Positions 61,405 through 64,000 of a stretch of 64,000 nucleotides of DNA are shown here, one piece after another; the first letter of the stretch is position 1, and each line of letters starts with the position of its first letter. Made by a program: the position numbers and the translations under genes. The notes beneath the pieces were generated by a model. The model did no database searches, had not been told where the DNA came from, and was given only the letters and a program-made list of their open reading frames with translations. Origin of the DNA: an uncultured Acidobacteriia bacterium (GTDB taxonomy: Bacteria; Acidobacteriota; Terriglobia; Bryobacterales; Bryobacteraceae); contig CAIQWJ010000007.1 of NCBI GenBank assembly GCA_903875575.1, forward strand, positions 1 to 64,000, read 5' to 3'.

Positions 61405-62602
61405 GATTCAGAGCCTTATGGAAATCGGGTGCGCCAAGTGCGAGCAGCGAACCGGACTGCAGATTATGGAAGAACAATGCCAGCCACAGACCGCCGAAAC
61501 CGATCGGCGCGGTGATGTCAAGAATCGAGATGGAGATGTGCGGATCGCTCACCTTTGTGAAATTTGGTTCCACCATCATGTAGACGTCCACCACGTGGAC
61601 GATCAGAATATAGATCGCGACCATGGCGATGGTCTTCGCATTCTTCTTGACCGACTGCTGGAGGAGCATCAGGAAGGGGAGAGCGAAGTGCCCGATCAGG
61701 AGAATCAGCGAGACCCAGCCGTAGCCGCCGTTCCAGCGCTTGATGTACCAAACAATTTCTTCCGGCAGGTTGCCCGACCAGGTGATGAGCAACTGCGAGA
61801 ACTGGAGGTAAGCCCAGAGCATGGTCAGAGCGAACATCAGCTTGCCGAGATCATGCAGGTGCTTAGTTTTCAGACCGTGATCCATCGGAGCTTCTTTGGC
61901 CAGCAGCGTGATGGTCGCAACCATCAGGCACATGGCGGTCAGGCACCAGCTGATCACGGTGAGGAAGCCGTAAACCGTCGAGTACCAGTGGGGCTCGAGG
62001 GTCATCAGGTAATCGACCGCGCAGAACGTCATCAGGATGAAGAAGGCCAGAACGCCGGGGGCGCTGAGCGCTTCCAGCCGGGCGGAGACTTTCGTCGACT
62101 TCGTCTCTTCTTCTTCCTTCGACCACTTGGTCAGAAGGTAGGTCATGATGATAAAGAAAGCGGCGTAGATGGCGGTGCGTCCGAACAGGAAAGGCACGTT
62201 AAGGTAAAGGTTCTTGGCCTGAATGACTTTGTCGGCCATACCTTCTTTGGTAGTCCACCAGTAGATGTGCTCGCGTCCCAGCAGGAGCGGGATGAAGAAG
62301 AACACCATGGCGTAGAGAGTTTTCGCGCCGGCTTCGAGCGGCTTGCGAATGATGAAGCCCCATGCGCCACCCGTGAGATACTGCGTCATCAGGATGAGCA
62401 GGCAGGCGGCGCTGGCACCGAACCAGTACCAGAAGCCCACCAGGTAGGAACGGAAAAACTGGTCGAGCGTGGGCTGTGAGAGGCCGAGCGCGATGGTGAC
62501 GATAATGCCCAGCAGGCCGAACATTGCGGCAATGTTCTGAGCTTTGCGCAGCGTGCCGATCAACGCCGGCGCGGTTTCGTAACTATGTTCCGTCGTCGTC
62601 AT
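61391..62602 (-). CDS. actF: Alternative complex III subunit ActF
   Basis: The 403-residue membrane protein has about ten helices and NrfD/PsrC-like character. QFFRSYLVGFWYWFGASAACLLILM, LGREHIYWWTTKEGMADKVIQAKNLYLNVPFLFGRTAIYAAFF and LLITWSGNLPEEIVWYIKRWNGGYGW are typical of ActF. It is one of two homologous membrane subunits (with ActC) and anchors the complex. The start overlaps the actE stop by 4 bp. Confidence 0.92.
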   Translation of the reverse strand: MTTTEHSYETAPALIGTLRKAQNIAAMFGLLGIIVTIALGLSQPTLDQFFRSYLVGFWYWFGASAACLLILMTQYLTGGAWGFIIRKPLEAGAKTLYAMVFFFIPLLLGREHIYWWTTKEGMADKVIQAKNLYLNVPFLFGRTAIYAAFFIIMTYLLTKWSKEEEETKSTKVSARLEALSAPGVLAFFILMTFCAVDYLMTLEPHWYSTVYGFLTVISWCLTAMCLMVATITLLAKEAPMDHGLKTKHLHDLGKLMFALTMLWAYLQFSQLLITWSGNLPEEIVWYIKRWNGGYGWVSLILLIGHFALPFLMLLQQSVKKNAKTIAMVAIYILIVHVVDVYMMVEPNFTKVSDPHISISILDITAPIGFGGLWLALFFHNLQSGSLLALGAPDFHKALNHGKH

Positions 62603-63390
62603 TTTGTCTCTGGTTGACCCTTGTGGGCTGCGGCGGGTTTCGCCTGTGAGTCGGCCTGACTCCTGCTATGCGCGCCCGCACCCATGGCGCCGGGGACTCC
62701 GGCTGGCGTTGCCGGCTCTGCCGGGAAGTTCTTGAAATCGGAATCGGCCGGTGCCATTGGTTCGTGCTCCATGGCATCCTTCATATCCGCGCCCATTGCC
62801 TGACCGGCGGGAGGCAGCTTCGCCTTCGCTTCCGTGGGGAGGTCATTGACATTGGCATTCTGGCTATACTGCAAAGCCCGGATGTAAGCCACGATGGCCC
62901 AACGGTCGCGAACCTGAATCTGCTGGGAGTAGTTGAGCATGGCACCGTAGCCGTTGGTCACCACGTCATAGAAATGACCGACCGGCGCGTTGCGCAGGCG
63001 ATCAATGTGATAGGACGGCGGCTGCTTGAAGCCACGCTGCACAATCATGCCCATACCGTTGCCGAGACGGCCGTGGCAGGGTGCGCAGTAAATGTCATAA
63101 CGCTGCCGGCCGCGTTCAATTACGGCCTTGTTGACGGCGATCGGGAAAGCGTCGACATCTTTGCCGAGGTTGTCCTTGCCGTTGTAATAGGCGACGTCTT
63201 CGTTCAGTTCGCCGCGGGCGATGGTGCCATCTACTTCCGGGCGGCTATCGCGGCCATCGGCGAAAAATTCGCTGGGGCGCTGCGGTTTGTATTTCGGCTG
63301 GTCATGCATGTCCTGGCGGGAACAACCCACAGTGACGAGGGCGAGGCCGGACAATACGATGGCAGCGAAGGGGCGCGCGGTCAATTGCAT
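62599..63390 (-). CDS. actE: Alternative complex III monohaem cytochrome c subunit ActE
   Basis: The 263-residue protein has a lipoprotein signal (LALVTVGCSRQ, lipobox Cys) and one haem site CAPCHGRLGNGMG (about residue 100). DRWAIVAYIRALQYSQN ends the cytochrome fold. The C-terminus is Pro/Ala/Ser-rich. ActE takes electrons from the pentahaem ActA and passes them on to the oxidase. It overlaps actD by one base. Confidence 0.93.
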   Translation of the reverse strand: MQLTARPFAAIVLSGLALVTVGCSRQDMHDQPKYKPQRPSEFFADGRDSRPEVDGTIARGELNEDVAYYNGKDNLGKDVDAFPIAVNKAVIERGRQRYDIYCAPCHGRLGNGMGMIVQRGFKQPPSYHIDRLRNAPVGHFYDVVTNGYGAMLNYSQQIQVRDRWAIVAYIRALQYSQNANVNDLPTEAKAKLPPAGQAMGADMKDAMEHEPMAPADSDFKNFPAEPATPAGVPGAMGAGAHSRSQADSQAKPAAAHKGQPETK

Positions 63391-63944
63391 TACGGTGCCA
63401 CCTCTGCGATCTCGGATGGATTCAGACCAGCAAGGAAGTTTTCCGTGGCATGGCGATCAAATTTCGGATCGGCTGATTCAATACAGAGGAAGAATTTGCT
63501 GCGTGAAGCCCCGGCAAACGGGTCGACATTGAAGACCGGATGGTAGGGGCTGGGGAGACCGTTCATGACCAACATGCTGATGGCGGCGGTGAGACCGGCC
63601 AGCAGAATGGTGCACTCGAACGTCACCGGGATAAACATGGGTACGCTGATCAGCGGGCGGCCACCGATATTGAGCGGGTAAGCGACGGCCGCGCACCAGG
63701 AGGCCAGACTGAAACCACCGACGCAGCCACAAAGGCCACCAATGAAAGTAAACTTCGCGACACGGTTATCGTGGAGGTCCATTGCCTCATCCAGTTCATG
63801 CATTGGGTACGGGCTGAACGCGTCGAACTTACGGAAACCGGCTTCGCGGGTGCGACGGGCCGCTACCACTAATTCAGTGGGAGTGGCAAATTCCGCCATC
63901 AGGCCGTAAAGCGAGGGTGCCGTCTCTTTTGCGTGAGAACTCAT
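63390..63944 (-). CDS. actD: Alternative complex III subunit ActD (DUF3341)
   Basis: The 184-residue protein has two TM helices (about 60-85 and 97-122) and the DUF3341 pattern. LYGLMAEFATPTELVVAARRTREAGFRKFDAFSPYPMHELDEAM opens it. GRPLISVPMFIPVTFECTILLAGL and GLPSPYHPVFN lie later. It is a small peripheral-membrane subunit of ACIII. Start makes an ATGA overlap with the upstream actC-like frame. Confidence 0.94.
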   Translation of the reverse strand: MSSHAKETAPSLYGLMAEFATPTELVVAARRTREAGFRKFDAFSPYPMHELDEAMDLHDNRVAKFTFIGGLCGCVGGFSLASWCAAVAYPLNIGGRPLISVPMFIPVTFECTILLAGLTAAISMLVMNGLPSPYHPVFNVDPFAGASRSKFFLCIESADPKFDRHATENFLAGLNPSEIAEVAP

Positions 63945-64000
63945 CGGGTGACTACCCCCTTCTTCTCATGAACTTCCGCTGAAGGCAGGATCATACGTAA
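63941..64000 (-). CDS. actC: Alternative complex III subunit ActC, C-terminal end (partial)
   Basis: Reading leftward from the window edge, a frame codes LRMILPSAEVHEKKGVV-T-R and stops at 63941 with an ATGA overlap on actD. Tight coupling and the actC-actD order of known operons make this the end of actC. Only 19 codons are visible. Confidence 0.6.
   Translation of the reverse strand, partial: LRMILPSAEVHEKKGVVTR

Overview
The window looks like a chromosomal segment of an Acidobacteriota bacterium, probably Solibacter/Bryobacter-like. This is inferred from high GC, weak Shine-Dalgarno sequences, and an alternative complex III operon joined to an A2-type caa3 oxidase. No phage, insertion sequence or CRISPR array is visible.

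Layout. 1-20146 is a mixed region. It holds an ADP-forming acyl-CoA synthetase (cut by the left edge), a two-domain universal stress protein, an L,D-transpeptidase, an exported hydrolase, a fused anthranilate synthase (trpEG), and a block of membrane glycosyltransferases with GtrA. A PhzF-like enzyme, a sodium:solute symporter with a tiny membrane partner, and a hybrid sensor kinase follow. The kinase has lost its phospho-His, its phospho-Asp and its recognisable ATP-binding boxes. One tRNA-Arg(TCT) sits at 20147-20223.

20232-56179 is a nearly complete flagellar locus. Leftward runs are flgB-flgC-fliE-fliF-fliG-fliH-fliI-fliJ; fliC, fliD and a small FliT-like gene; flgM-flgK-flgL-fliM-(HEAT-repeat protein)-fliW-csrA; and fliK-flgD-flgE-fliN-fliO-fliP-fliQ-fliR-flhB-flhA-flhF-fliA-fliY-(DUF2802-like). 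Rightward are a sigma54 activator and flgF-flgG-flgA-flgH-flgI-flgJ. flaG-fliS close the locus. Stators, chemotaxis genes, fliL and flhG are not in the window.

Regulation can be partly read by eye. Sigma28-type sites (TNAA...N11-GCCGATA-like) precede fliC, flaG-fliS, the sigma54 activator and the fliK operon. Sigma54-type GG-N10-GC sites precede flgB, flgF and fliK. The fliW-csrA pair lies just upstream of fliC, whose leader carries a GGA-loop hairpin and a GGA-containing ribosome site, as expected for CsrA/FliW control of flagellin. The fliC promoter lies inside the 3' end of csrA.

56326-64000 is a leftward respiratory operon. It runs actC (only its end), actD, actE, actF, a His-rich one-TM protein, SCO1/SenC, and cytochrome c oxidase subunits II (with fused cytochrome c), I, III and IV. 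It ends at a strong hairpin terminator. Together these genes would pass electrons from quinol through alternative complex III to oxygen.

The least explained items are the phospho-dead hybrid kinase, the HEAT-repeat protein inside the fliM-fliW-csrA operon, the four 27-bp palindromic repeats between flgK and flgL, and the sigma28-type promoter in front of a sigma54 activator.
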